DNA of 64,000 nt from Vreelandella aquamarina (GTDB taxonomy: Bacteria > Pseudomonadota > Gammaproteobacteria > Pseudomonadales > Halomonadaceae). The DNA lies in contig NZ_JABYQT010000006.1 in NCBI RefSeq assembly GCF_020075495.1, forward strand, positions 1 through 64,000, read 5' to 3'. The position numbers were made by a program, and so were the translations under genes. How positions within the stretch are numbered: the stretch's first letter is position 1; each line of letters begins with the position of its first letter. The notes beneath the pieces are model-generated. The model was not told the DNA's origin. It saw nothing but the letters and a program-made list of their open reading frames with translations, and made no database searches. Of the stretch, positions 46,915 through 55,715 are shown in pieces.

Positions 46915-47778
46915 CTACTGAAACCGCCCCGGACGTTTCGAGACGTCCTCGAGCGCCCAGCCTTGGGTGCGCAGCTCTCCTTCCAGCACGGCCTCGAGCT
47001 CCGGCGAAAGGTCCGGGAAAAAGTTGAGACCGGTGCGCGCCTCGATCTCATCGATCGTGACCAGGTAGTCTGCCAGCGGCTCGTTGCCGCGCACATCCTG
47101 GGGCATGATGAACGCCAGCGCCAGCGGGGCGTCCTCATGCGGGGCAACGATGATCTTGTAAAACGCCTCGGGCACTTCCACGAACCCTACCCGGTTGAAC
47201 ACGTTGTCCATGAAGTGTTCGGGAAATATCGGTCCGGTAATCACCTGCAGGCGATCAAATCGCGGCGCAAAATGATCCATGACCGACTGTTCCAGGCGCT
47301 GCCAGAGCTGGCGATTCAGGTTGGGGCGCTGAGGGGACATGTTGCTCATCAAGAACGTATCGAGCTGGGCACGGCGCCCGTGTACGGCGGCAATGGCGTA
47401 ATTGGGCGCCATGTGCCCCCGGTCATAGCCGCTGCCCGAATAGCTATCGGTTGAGATCGGCCAGAGTGTGCGCCAGTCGGCTTGAAAATTGGGCCGCGGA
47501 CCGATACGGGTATCGTCAGGTACAGCTTCAAGTTGATAGCTGACCCAGAGCGGATTGACGCGTACATCCGACCAGCCCACCAGGTAGCCATCGTTGCGCA
47601 GTACGCGGTGAAAGGTGGTGGGATGAAAGCCGTCCCAGGTAGGCACCCCCATCCAGGTATAGGCATCCTGATACTGACGCTCCTGAAATTCCCAAAGCCC
47701 GGCCCCGGCCACCACAAACAGCATGGCAATACCCAAGCGCCGCCCTTGCCGACGCAAGCGCAGAAGCGATCTTCCCAC
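46915..47778 (-). CDS. DNA/RNA non-specific endonuclease (NucA-like)
   Basis: 287 aa with a GTG start at 47778 (GGAG upstream). An N-terminal hydrophobic segment (about 17-32) makes it secreted or membrane-anchored. The beta-beta-alpha-metal catalytic motif is DRGHMAP, with the metal-binding Asn in SNMSPQRPNLNRQLW. Cleaves DNA and RNA without sequence preference, possibly for nutrient recovery. It converges on the receptor gene with 95 bp between; no link to the import system is shown. Confidence 0.92.
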   Translation of the reverse strand: MGRSLLRLRRQGRRLGIAMLFVVAGAGLWEFQERQYQDAYTWMGVPTWDGFHPTTFHRVLRNDGYLVGWSDVRVNPLWVSYQLEAVPDDTRIGPRPNFQADWRTLWPISTDSYSGSGYDRGHMAPNYAIAAVHGRRAQLDTFLMSNMSPQRPNLNRQLWQRLEQSVMDHFAPRFDRLQVITGPIFPEHFMDNVFNRVGFVEVPEAFYKIIVAPHEDAPLALAFIMPQDVRGNEPLADYLVTIDEIEARTGLNFFPDLSPELEAVLEGELRTQGWALEDVSKRPGRFQ

Positions 47779-47859
47779 GTTCCCACTCCCTACTTTTTTT
47801 AATTTCTTGTCTATTGCTCATGACACGCCGCCATGCTCTAGACGGCGTTTACTTCAGAA

Positions 47860-48135
47860 CTACCAACCCAGCGAAAACATGGTTTCAAGGTCGTGGCGTG
47901 AGTGTACCTGCATGGCGTTCAGGGTTTCGGTATCGCTGATGCCTTCGACCGCATTGAGACGCTCGGTCACGAGTTCCGCCAGGCTTTCAAAATCTCGAGT
48001 GCGGGCGATGGCTACCAGATCGTAGCGTCCGCAGGTGGAGTACACTTCGCTGATGCCTTCCACGTCCGCTAGACGCTCGGCCACCGCTTTGACCTGGCCT
48101 TTGTCGGTATTGATCAAGATAACTGCGTTCTGCAT
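47860..48135 (-). CDS. Stand-alone Lrp/AsnC ligand-binding (RAM) domain protein
   Basis: 91 aa from the ATG at 48135 (GAGG upstream). It is one RAM/ACT-like domain (AVILINTDKGQVKAVAERLA, VYSTCGRYDLVAIARTRD) without the DNA-binding half. Such proteins can join Lrp-family oligomers or sense amino acids; the role here is unknown. Confidence 0.85.
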   Translation of the reverse strand: MQNAVILINTDKGQVKAVAERLADVEGISEVYSTCGRYDLVAIARTRDFESLAELVTERLNAVEGISDTETLNAMQVHSRHDLETMFSLGW

Positions 48136-48431
48136 GGCGACCTCACTAAAGGTAAGTGATCCAAAAATACGCAGGGAGTATAACAGGACTGATTGAATCC
48201 GCAGCTCACGCACGCCCGCTAGCGCGCGGCGTGGTGCGGTAGCGGTCAGCCAAGGGATCGTATTAAGCTGAATGCTGTCAGACAGCAGTGGCTATCGCTT
48301 GAGTAGCATCATTGGCTTCTCAATGATCAGCCAGTCAGAATGAAGAGACACAAATCAGAGATGGCTTACCATCCGTCCACCGTGACCTTACGCGCTATCA
48401 AGATGGATAAACGCAAGCCTCAGGAGAAACC
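48136..48431. other. Divergent intergenic region before the HiPIP gene
   Basis: 296 bp holding promoters of the RAM-domain gene and the HiPIP gene. Short open frames here have no good start or family pattern, and no operator or RNA element was recognised. Confidence 0.5.
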
Positions 48432-48746
48432 ATGGCCAATCAGAGCCGTCGACAGTTCTTACGCAGCAGCACGCTGGCCCTGGCCGCCCTGCCATTGGGT
48501 ATGGGTATTCTTTCCAGAACGGCCTTTGCCCAGACGCTGCCGCGCCTTGATCCAGACGCCCCCAGCGCCCAGGCGCTCAATTATGTAGAGAATGCCAGTG
48601 ATGCCAGCGACCACCCGGCTTATGAAGCGGGCGAGCGCTGCGATAACTGCATGTTCTATACCGAGCGTACCCAGGGCTGCCAGCTGTTTCCCGAATATAG
48701 CGTCGAGCCCGGCGGTTGGTGCCAATCCTGGGTGGCAATGGGCTAA
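48432..48746 (+). CDS. High-potential iron-sulfur protein (HiPIP)
   Basis: 104 aa. A twin-arginine signal (SRRQFLRSS, hydrophobic core, AFAQ) exports the folded protein. The 4Fe-4S ligands are Cys70, Cys73, Cys83 and Cys97, in the spacing CxxC-x9-C-x13-C of HiPIPs. It carries electrons in the periplasm, often to oxidases or photosynthetic centres; HiPIPs are common in Halomonas. The mature protein is about 71 residues. Confidence 0.95.
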   Translation: MANQSRRQFLRSSTLALAALPLGMGILSRTAFAQTLPRLDPDAPSAQALNYVENASDASDHPAYEAGERCDNCMFYTERTQGCQLFPEYSVEPGGWCQSWVAMG

Positions 48747-48760
48747 GCCCCCCTGACATT

Positions 48761-50323
48761 TCAGGGATGCTCCTTGCCTTCCTCCTCGACCGGCCAGCGG
48801 TAGCGGTGGGTAACGCGCCCTTCATCCAGCGAAATCAAGTGAACGGGGAACCCCCACAGCTCGTGAAGATGGCGAATCACGGGATAGACGCTTCTCGCCA
48901 GCGGGCGGCGGCTATCCTGAACGTGATGCAGCGTCAGCGAGCGGTCCCCGCGAATTGCCGCCTCCACTACCTGCACGTTGGGCTCCTTTACCGAGAGCGC
49001 ATACTGGATGGAGAGCGCATCGCGCAACCGCCGGTACCCCTGTTCATCATGAATAGCCGCCACTTCAAGGGTTTCGGAGTGATCATCATCCACGATCAGA
49101 AATAGCTTGAGGTCGCGCATTACCTTGGGTGATAGAAACTGCTGGATGAACGACTCATCCTTGAAGTTGCGCATGGCGAATTCGAGCGTCGCGCGCCAGG
49201 GCGTACCGGCAATATCCGGAAACCATTGGCAGTCCTCTTCAGTAGGTGCCTCACAGATGCGCCGGATATCCCGAAAGATGGCAAACCCCAGCGCGTAAGG
49301 ATTGATGCCATTGTAGTAGGGGCTATCGAAATCGGGCTGGTTGATGACCGCCGCGTGAGACTGCAGAAACTCCAGCATCAAGCCTTCGTCCACATTGCCC
49401 TCGTCATACAGCCGGTTCATCAGCGTGTAGTGCCAGAAACAGGCCCAGCCCTCGTTCATTACCTGGGTCTGGCGCTGCGGATAGAAGTACTGCGCCAGCT
49501 TGCGCACGATACGCACGATTTCGCGCTGCCAGGGCGCCAGCAGCGGTGCATTCTTTTCAATGAAATAGAGCAGGTTTTCCTGAGGCTCCGGCGGATAGAT
49601 GCCACCTTCATGCAGCCCCAGCGGGTCCTCGTCGCGGTGCAAACTGCCAGGCAGCGGCGAAGCGTTGGAGGGTGGCTCGGGAATCGTTCGCCACAGCGTG
49701 TTTACCTGAGTTTGCAGGTACGCTTCGCGCTCCTGCTGGCGCTTGGCCTCCTCTTCAGCCGAGATGGGCGAAGGCCGTTTATAGCGATCGACCCCGTAGT
49801 TCTGAAGGGCATGACAAGCATCCAGCAGTTGTTCGACGGCGTGTACCCCATGACGCTCCTCGCACTGGGCAATGTACTGCCGCGCAAACACCAGGTAGTC
49901 GACGATCGAATCGGCATCGGTCCAGGCACGAAACAGGTAGTTACCCTTGAAAAACGAGTTGTGGCCATAGCAGGCATGCGCCATGACCAGTACCTGCATC
50001 ATCAGGGTGTTCTCTTCCATCAGATAGGCGATACAGGGGTTGGAGTTGATCACGAGCTCGTAGGCCAGGCCCATCTGGCCGCGCCTGTAGGCCTGCTCGA
50101 CAGCCAGGAACTGCTTGCCGAACGACCAGTGATGATAGCCCACCGGCATGCCGACGCTGGCGTAGGCATCCATCATCTGCTCGGTGGTGATCACCTCGAT
50201 CTGGTTGGGGTAGGTGTCCAGCCGGTACTCGTCGGCAAGCGCTGCCAGCTTGTCGTTGAAATGCTCAAGAATGGTGAAATTCCAGTCAGACCCCGTGGCT
50301 ATGGGTTGTCGAGACTCGGTCAT
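48761..50323 (-). CDS. SpoVR family protein (YcgB-like)
   Basis: 520 aa from the ATG at 50323 after GAGAGGAG. Family sequences include YPNQIEVITTEQMMDAYASV, GMPVGYHHWSFGKQF, and VMNEGWACFWHYTLMNRLYD with a conserved Glu and His. Biochemical role unknown; it is co-inherited with the PrkA and YeaH genes that lie just upstream (25-bp gap from yeaH) and acts in stress or starvation. Confidence 0.95.
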   Translation of the reverse strand: MTESRQPIATGSDWNFTILEHFNDKLAALADEYRLDTYPNQIEVITTEQMMDAYASVGMPVGYHHWSFGKQFLAVEQAYRRGQMGLAYELVINSNPCIAYLMEENTLMMQVLVMAHACYGHNSFFKGNYLFRAWTDADSIVDYLVFARQYIAQCEERHGVHAVEQLLDACHALQNYGVDRYKRPSPISAEEEAKRQQEREAYLQTQVNTLWRTIPEPPSNASPLPGSLHRDEDPLGLHEGGIYPPEPQENLLYFIEKNAPLLAPWQREIVRIVRKLAQYFYPQRQTQVMNEGWACFWHYTLMNRLYDEGNVDEGLMLEFLQSHAAVINQPDFDSPYYNGINPYALGFAIFRDIRRICEAPTEEDCQWFPDIAGTPWRATLEFAMRNFKDESFIQQFLSPKVMRDLKLFLIVDDDHSETLEVAAIHDEQGYRRLRDALSIQYALSVKEPNVQVVEAAIRGDRSLTLHHVQDSRRPLARSVYPVIRHLHELWGFPVHLISLDEGRVTHRYRWPVEEEGKEHP

Positions 50324-50347
50324 GGCACACTCCTCTCGCAATAGCCG

Positions 50348-51637
50348 CTAGTCGGCTTGACTCAAGCGACGCTTGAACAGCTCGCGAAAAACGCAATAGA
50401 TATCGCTGGCTTCGACAATCTGGCGCATGGCAAAGCGCTCGGGAAAATGGCCTGCTACGCTTTCGTACTCGTGCCACAACGACTGATGATCGTGGGGCGT
50501 GATCTCCACGTAGGCGTAGTATTGAAGCTGCGGCATCAGCTGCTTGATGAGCATGTCGCGGCAGGTGTGGGAGTCATCGTCCCAGTTATCCCCGTCCGAG
50601 GCCTGGGCCACGTAGAGATTCCACTTCTCCGGCGGGTAGCGCGCCTGGATAATCGTGTTGACCAGTTTCAAGGCACTGGACACGATCGTGCCGCCGGTTT
50701 CACGAGAGTAGAAGAACTCCTCCTCGCTGACTTCCCGGGCGGCCGTGTGGTGGCGCACGAACACCAGCTCCACCTTCTCGTAATGCTTCTCCAGAAACAT
50801 GTAGAGCAGCAGGAAAAAGCGCTTGGCGATATCCTTGTGGTTCTGCGTCATGGAACCGGACACATCCATCACGCAGAACATGACCGCCTGGCTCGAAGGC
50901 TGCGGCTGGGCGCTTAGCTGGTGGTAACGCAGATCGTAGGTATCGATGAAGGGCACCGCTTCGATGCGTTTTTCAAGGCGCTCGATCTCCGCTTTCAGCT
51001 CGACGATACGCGCGGGGTTGCGCAGCACCGGGTCCTTGCGCTCCTCGTCTTCCAGCGCCTTTTGAGCCTCCAGCAGCGCGCGCTTGATCGGCGCACGCAT
51101 GGCAATACGCCGAGCGTAGGCCTCACGCATGGAGCGGGTAATGCTGATGCGCGCCGGCACGCCATCACGCGAAAGCCCCGCGCGTACCATCCTGACCTCC
51201 TCCAGCGACTTGAGCGGCTTGCGCTGCAGGTGGGGAAGCTCCAGGCCGTCGAACACGAATTCCAGAAACTCTTCACGAGTCAGAGTGAAGGCAAATTCGT
51301 CGTTACCTTCCCCCTGGTTGGAAGCCCCACCCTCGCCGGCGCCATTCCCGCCGCCCTGGCCGCCGGGCCGGCGAATCCTGTCGCCCTGCACAAACTCCTT
51401 GTTGCCCGGCGAGACGATACTGCGCGCCCCGCCAGGGCCATGCTGAAACACCGGCTCGGAAATATCCTTGGTCGGAATGGAGATTTTCTCGCCGCGCTCC
51501 ATATCGGTAATCGAGCGGCGGTTGACCGCTTCTTCCACCGAACGCTTGATATGCTTGCGGTAACGCTCCAGAAAGCGCTGCCGGTTGACCGCGCTCTTGT
51601 GCTTGGCGTTGGGTCTTCGATCGATAAAGTAGGTCAT
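50348..51637 (-). CDS. yeaH: YeaH/YhbH family protein (DUF444)
   Basis: 429 aa. N-terminus [20 protein letters not shown] and a von Willebrand A-like domain with MIDAS motif [15 protein letters not shown] (about 271-285). A Gly/Asn-rich, probably disordered stretch ([20 protein letters not shown]) lies near residue 95-115. Usual partner of the PrkA kinase; 32 bp after it. Confidence 0.93.
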   Translation of the reverse strand: MTYFIDRRPNAKHKSAVNRQRFLERYRKHIKRSVEEAVNRRSITDMERGEKISIPTKDISEPVFQHGPGGARSIVSPGNKEFVQGDRIRRPGGQGGGNGAGEGGASNQGEGNDEFAFTLTREEFLEFVFDGLELPHLQRKPLKSLEEVRMVRAGLSRDGVPARISITRSMREAYARRIAMRAPIKRALLEAQKALEDEERKDPVLRNPARIVELKAEIERLEKRIEAVPFIDTYDLRYHQLSAQPQPSSQAVMFCVMDVSGSMTQNHKDIAKRFFLLLYMFLEKHYEKVELVFVRHHTAAREVSEEEFFYSRETGGTIVSSALKLVNTIIQARYPPEKWNLYVAQASDGDNWDDDSHTCRDMLIKQLMPQLQYYAYVEITPHDHQSLWHEYESVAGHFPERFAMRQIVEASDIYCVFRELFKRRLSQAD

Positions 51638-51669
51638 GCGACCTCCTCAAGCCCGGAAGGTAGATGCAG

Positions 51670-53592
51670 CTATTGGGACTTGCGTACGCGCAGATACCAC
51701 TCGGAAAGTAGCCGCACCTGCTTTTCGGTATAGCCGCGTTCCACCATGCGAGCCACGAAGTCCTCGTGCTTTTTCTGGTCCGACTTCGAGGCCTTGGCAT
51801 TGAACGAAATGACCGGCAAGAGTTCTTCGGTGTTGGCAAACATCTTGTGCTCGATCACGCCCTTGAGCTTTTCATAGGACTGCCAGCTGGGGTTCATGCC
51901 GTTGTTCTGGGCGCGGGCGCGAAGCACAAAATTCACCACCTCGTGACGAAAGTCCTTCGGATTGGAAATACCCGCGGGCTTCTCGATCTTCTCAAGCTCT
52001 TCATTGAGCGACTGGCGGTTCAGAAGCTCTCCGGTTTCCGGGTCACGGTACTCCTGATCCTGGATCCAGAAATCCGCATAGGTGACGTAGCGGTCAAAGA
52101 TGTTCTGACCATACTCGCTGTAGGACTCGAGGTAGGCGGTCTGGATCTCCTTGCCGATGAAGGCTACATAGCGCGGTGCCAGGAACTCCTTGATGAAGCC
52201 CAGATAGCGCTCGAACACGTCAGACGGCAGCTGTTCGCGCTCCAGCGCCTGCTCCAGCACGTAGAGCAGATGCACCGGGTTGGCGGCCACTTCCAGGCTG
52301 TCGAAGTTGAATACCTTGGAGAGGATCTTGAACGCAAAGCGCGTCGAGAGGCCCTGCATGCCTTCATCCACCCCGGCGGCGTCACGATACTCCTGAATCG
52401 ACTTGGCGCGCGGGTCGGTGTCCTTCAGGTTCTCGCCGTCATACACGCGCATCTTGGAGTAGATGCTGGAGTTTTCGGGCACCTTCAAGCGCGAGAGCAC
52501 CGAGAACTGCGCCAGCATGCGCAGCGTATCCGGCGCGCAGGGGGCGGCGTTGAGCGAGGAGTCCTCCAGCAGCTTCTGGTAGATCTTGACCTCTTCGGAC
52601 ACCCGCAGGCAGTACGGCACCTTGACGATATATACCCGGTCAAGAAAGGCCTCGTTGTTGCGGTTATTGCGAAATGCCTGCCACTCGGACTCATTGGAGT
52701 GGGCCAGGATCACGCCATCAAACGGAATCGCCCCCATGCCCTCGGTCGGGTTGTAGTTGCCCTCCTGGGTGGCCGTGAGCAGCGGATGCAGCACCTTGAT
52801 GGGCGCCTTGAACATCTCCACGAACTCCATCAACCCCTGGTTGGCACGGCACAGCCCGCCGGAGAAGCTGTAGGCGTCCGGGTCGTCCTGGGAGTAGAGT
52901 TCGAGCTTTCGGATATCTACCTTGCCCACCAGCGAGGAGATATCCTGGTTGTTCTCGTCGCCAGGTTCGGTCTTGGAAATCGCGATCTGGTTGAGCCGCG
53001 AGGGGTAAAGACGCACCACGCGAAACTGCGAGACATCCCCACCGTACTCCTTCAACCGCTTGGCTGCCCAAGGCGACATCACGCTCTTGATATAGCGCGG
53101 GGCGATGCCGTACTCATGTTCGAGAAGCTCGCCATCCTCTTCCGGCGAGAACAGCCCAAGGGGGGATTCATATACCGGCGATCCCTTGATTGCATAGAAA
53201 GGAATACGCTCCATGAGCAGTTTCAGACGCTCAGCAAGCGATGACTTGCCGCCGCCCACCGGCCCGAGCAGATAGAGAATCTGCTTGCGCTCCTCAAGAC
53301 CCTGAGCGGCATGGCGAAAATAGGCCACGATCTGCTCGATAGCCTCCTCCATGCCGTGGAACTCGGCAAATGCCGGGTAGCGACGGATCACCTTGTTGGA
53401 GAAGATACGTGAAAGGCGCGGGTCCTTTGCCGTATCGATGACGTTGGGCTCGCCGATGGCCTCAAGCATGCGCTCGGCGGCGCTGGCATACACTCCGGGG
53501 TCACGCTTGCAGAGCGCCAGATACTCCTCAAGGCTCATGTCTTCTTGCTGAACGCGGGCAAAACGGTCTTGAACGTGATCAAAGATGCTCAT
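51670..53592 (-). CDS. prkA: PrkA-type serine protein kinase (YeaG-like)
   Basis: 640 aa from the ATG at 53592, preceded by AAAGGAG; a longer in-frame start was rejected. AAA+ domain with Walker A GPVGGGKSSLAERLK and a C-terminal kinase-like PrkA domain. In E. coli the YeaG-YeaH pair acts in nitrogen starvation and stationary-phase survival. Head of the three-gene operon prkA-yeaH-spoVR. Confidence 0.94.
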   Translation of the reverse strand: MSIFDHVQDRFARVQQEDMSLEEYLALCKRDPGVYASAAERMLEAIGEPNVIDTAKDPRLSRIFSNKVIRRYPAFAEFHGMEEAIEQIVAYFRHAAQGLEERKQILYLLGPVGGGKSSLAERLKLLMERIPFYAIKGSPVYESPLGLFSPEEDGELLEHEYGIAPRYIKSVMSPWAAKRLKEYGGDVSQFRVVRLYPSRLNQIAISKTEPGDENNQDISSLVGKVDIRKLELYSQDDPDAYSFSGGLCRANQGLMEFVEMFKAPIKVLHPLLTATQEGNYNPTEGMGAIPFDGVILAHSNESEWQAFRNNRNNEAFLDRVYIVKVPYCLRVSEEVKIYQKLLEDSSLNAAPCAPDTLRMLAQFSVLSRLKVPENSSIYSKMRVYDGENLKDTDPRAKSIQEYRDAAGVDEGMQGLSTRFAFKILSKVFNFDSLEVAANPVHLLYVLEQALEREQLPSDVFERYLGFIKEFLAPRYVAFIGKEIQTAYLESYSEYGQNIFDRYVTYADFWIQDQEYRDPETGELLNRQSLNEELEKIEKPAGISNPKDFRHEVVNFVLRARAQNNGMNPSWQSYEKLKGVIEHKMFANTEELLPVISFNAKASKSDQKKHEDFVARMVERGYTEKQVRLLSEWYLRVRKSQ

Positions 53593-53916
53593 GGAACTCT
53601 CCTTTGGCACAGCCCAGGCCACCGCCCTTTCAATCATCCACCGTGCGATGTGCCTAATGCAGGGTCGTTTTATCAGCGTAGTCATCAATGCAGAAAGCGA
53701 GAGTAAAACCTTCAACGCTAAATGCGCGGTACCGCTGCCAACGTATATGCAGAACTCGAAAATTGGAGCATCTTGTGAACATGATGCTGGAACACGAGGG
53801 ACGCCTCATGTTCGAATGCAGCTGATACGGATGCAGATACGCTGAATGACTCAACGGCGAGCTGCGGCCCGCCCTTTTCACACCAGACCCGCCTGCAAAC
53901 CAGGAGAGATAAACTC
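53593..53916. other. Divergent intergenic region between prkA and the IalB-like gene
   Basis: 324 bp without a credible gene. It must hold promoters for both directions. A sigma54-like GG-N10-GC on the minus strand was considered and not accepted. No terminator, repeat or RNA element was seen. Confidence 0.5.
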
Positions 53917-54423
53917 ATGCCGATTCGTCGTGCCCTGATCACCGCACTACTGCCGCTGCTTGCCGCCACTGCTGCTCAGGCCCAGCAGGGAGCGTCCAAT
54001 GTCGAGACTCAACGCTTTCAGGATTGGGAGGTAGAGTGCCCCACCGGCGCCGGCCAGCAGGGCTGCATCATGAGCCAGATGGTCAACAACCCCGACAGCA
54101 ACGAACCCCTGATGCGCGCCATGGTCGGCTACCCGCCCCAGGCTCAGGGTAATGCGGTAATCGCCTTCATGCTGCCGCTGGGAGTAAATCTGGCGCCGGG
54201 TATGCAGCTTCAGGTGGATAACAACGAGCCGGTTGGCTTCCCCTACCAGTTCTGCCACGAGCAGGGCTGCCGCGCCGACCTGCCGCTGGAGCCGAGCATG
54301 CTGCAACAGCTGCGCAGCGGCAATAGCGCTACCGTCAGCGCCATCGCCCCGGACGGCCAGCGCCTCGATCTCAATCTGTCGCTGATGGGCTTTACCAGCG
54401 CCAGCCAAGAGATCACGCCCTGA
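53917..54423 (+). CDS. Invasion-associated locus B (IalB) family protein
   Basis: 168 aa. Signal peptide to about residue 22 (LLAATAAQAQ), then the IalB pattern QRFQDWEVECPTGAGQQGCI, YPPQAQGNAVIAFMLPLGV and PVGFPYQFCHEQGCRADLPL with four Cys likely paired in the periplasm. The family is named from Bartonella but is widespread in free-living bacteria; the role is unknown. AGGAGAG precedes the ATG. Confidence 0.88.
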   Translation: MPIRRALITALLPLLAATAAQAQQGASNVETQRFQDWEVECPTGAGQQGCIMSQMVNNPDSNEPLMRAMVGYPPQAQGNAVIAFMLPLGVNLAPGMQLQVDNNEPVGFPYQFCHEQGCRADLPLEPSMLQQLRSGNSATVSAIAPDGQRLDLNLSLMGFTSASQEITP

Positions 54424-54465
54424 ACTCATACCGCCGCCCCAGGGCGGCGGTATGGGCCATCGGCG

Positions 54466-55509
54466 CTAGGCCATGGCCTCGCGAATATCGGCCATCAGCT
54501 GGTCGAGTAGCTCCACGGTAGTGTTCCAGGCGCACACGAAACGCGCCCCGCCCGCGCCGATAAAGGTGTAGAAGGTCCAGCCCTTGGCCTTGAGCGCGTT
54601 GATGGCATGGGACGGGAGTTCGACAAACACGCTGTTGGCCTGGGTCGGGAACATCAAGGAGACACCAGGCAGCGCCTGCAGCCCTTTGGAAAGATAATCG
54701 GCCATGGCGTTGGCGTGCTGTGCATTGGTCAGCCAGGCGCCGCTTTCCAGCAGGCCGAGCCAAGGCGCGGAAATATAGCGCATCTTGGAAGCCAGCTGGC
54801 CTGCCTGCTTACAGCGGTAGGAGAAGTCTTCGGCAAGTTCGCGATTGAAGAACAGGATGGCTTCACCCATCGCCAGCCCGTTCTTGGTGCCCGAGAAGCA
54901 CAGCGCGTCCACGCCCACTTGCCAGGTCAGCTCCGCTGGCGTGGCATCAAGCCCGGCGCAGGCGTTGGCAAATCGGGCGCCGTCCATGTGCAGGCGCAGG
55001 TCGTGCTTGTCGGCGATGGCGCGAATCGCCAGCAGCTCTTCGCGGGTATATACCGTGCCCACTTCGGTGGCCTGGGTAAGCGAGACGACCTTGGGCTTTG
55101 GGTAGTGAATGTCGCGGCGCTTGGTGACCAGCGCTTCGATACCTTCAGGGGTCAGCTTGCCGTTCGCCCCGGGCGACGTCAAAAGCTTGGCACCGTTGGA
55201 AAAGAACTCCGGCCCGCCGCACTCGTCGGTTTCGATATGCGCAAGCTCATGACAGATCACGCTGTGGTAGCTGCGCCCCATTGCCGAAAGCGCCAGTGAG
55301 TTGGCAGCGGTGCCGTTGAACACGAAAAAAACGTCGCAGTCATAGTCGAACATTTCCCGAAAACGGTTCGCGGCCCGCTCGGTCCAGCGGTCGTTGCCAT
55401 AGGCCAGGTCGTCTGCCTGATTCGCTTCCATCAAGTACTGCATGGCTTCCGGGCAGATACCCGAGGTGTTGTCACTGGCTAGAAATCGCGGGGTACACTC
55501 CGAAGTCAT
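54466..55509 (-). CDS. ltaE: Low-specificity L-threonine aldolase
   Basis: 347 aa from the ATG at 55509 (AAGGA upstream). PLP fold-type I enzyme splitting L-threonine or allo-threonine to glycine and acetaldehyde. Seen: CHELAHIETDECGGPEFFSN, LRLHMDGARFANACAGL and the PLP lysine in CFSGTKNGLAMGEAILF. A longer in-frame start is only an open frame through the upstream repeats. Confidence 0.92.
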   Translation of the reverse strand: MTSECTPRFLASDNTSGICPEAMQYLMEANQADDLAYGNDRWTERAANRFREMFDYDCDVFFVFNGTAANSLALSAMGRSYHSVICHELAHIETDECGGPEFFSNGAKLLTSPGANGKLTPEGIEALVTKRRDIHYPKPKVVSLTQATEVGTVYTREELLAIRAIADKHDLRLHMDGARFANACAGLDATPAELTWQVGVDALCFSGTKNGLAMGEAILFFNRELAEDFSYRCKQAGQLASKMRYISAPWLGLLESGAWLTNAQHANAMADYLSKGLQALPGVSLMFPTQANSVFVELPSHAINALKAKGWTFYTFIGAGGARFVCAWNTTVELLDQLMADIREAMA

Positions 55510-55530
55510 GGCGCTGGTCCTTTTTGACGG

Positions 55531-55595
55531 ACGCTGTCTTTCTGACACGTCTTTTACTGACATTGTCTTTTTACTGACATCGTCTTTAAGTGACA
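55531..55595 (-). repeat. Four tandem 15-17-bp repeats upstream of ltaE
   Basis: On the minus strand TGTCACTTAAAGACGA, TGTCAGTAAAAAGACAA, TGTCAGTAAAAGACG and TGTCAGAAAGACAGC follow directly, ending about 20 bases before the ltaE start. The conserved core is TGTCAGTAAAAGAC. Could be a regulatory array or a slipped-strand duplication in the leader. Confidence 0.75.
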
Positions 55596-55715
55596 TAGTT
55601 ACGGCGCCAGCTGGGTGCCACTAGCGCCTTGAACACCACCCCATGCTTGACAGGGTGATGGGTCTGTCAGTCTATCGTCATTTACGAACAAGCGTCACCT
55701 GCGGTTATCAACGAC

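Noticed and set aside
46915-47778. The nuclease as a bacteriocin or part of the import cluster
   Set aside because: It has a secretion segment but no immunity partner and is convergent, so no functional link is supported.
53593-53800. Sigma54-like GG-N10-GC upstream of prkA
   Set aside because: The -12 element lacks the TTGC pattern; such a spaced match is expected by chance.
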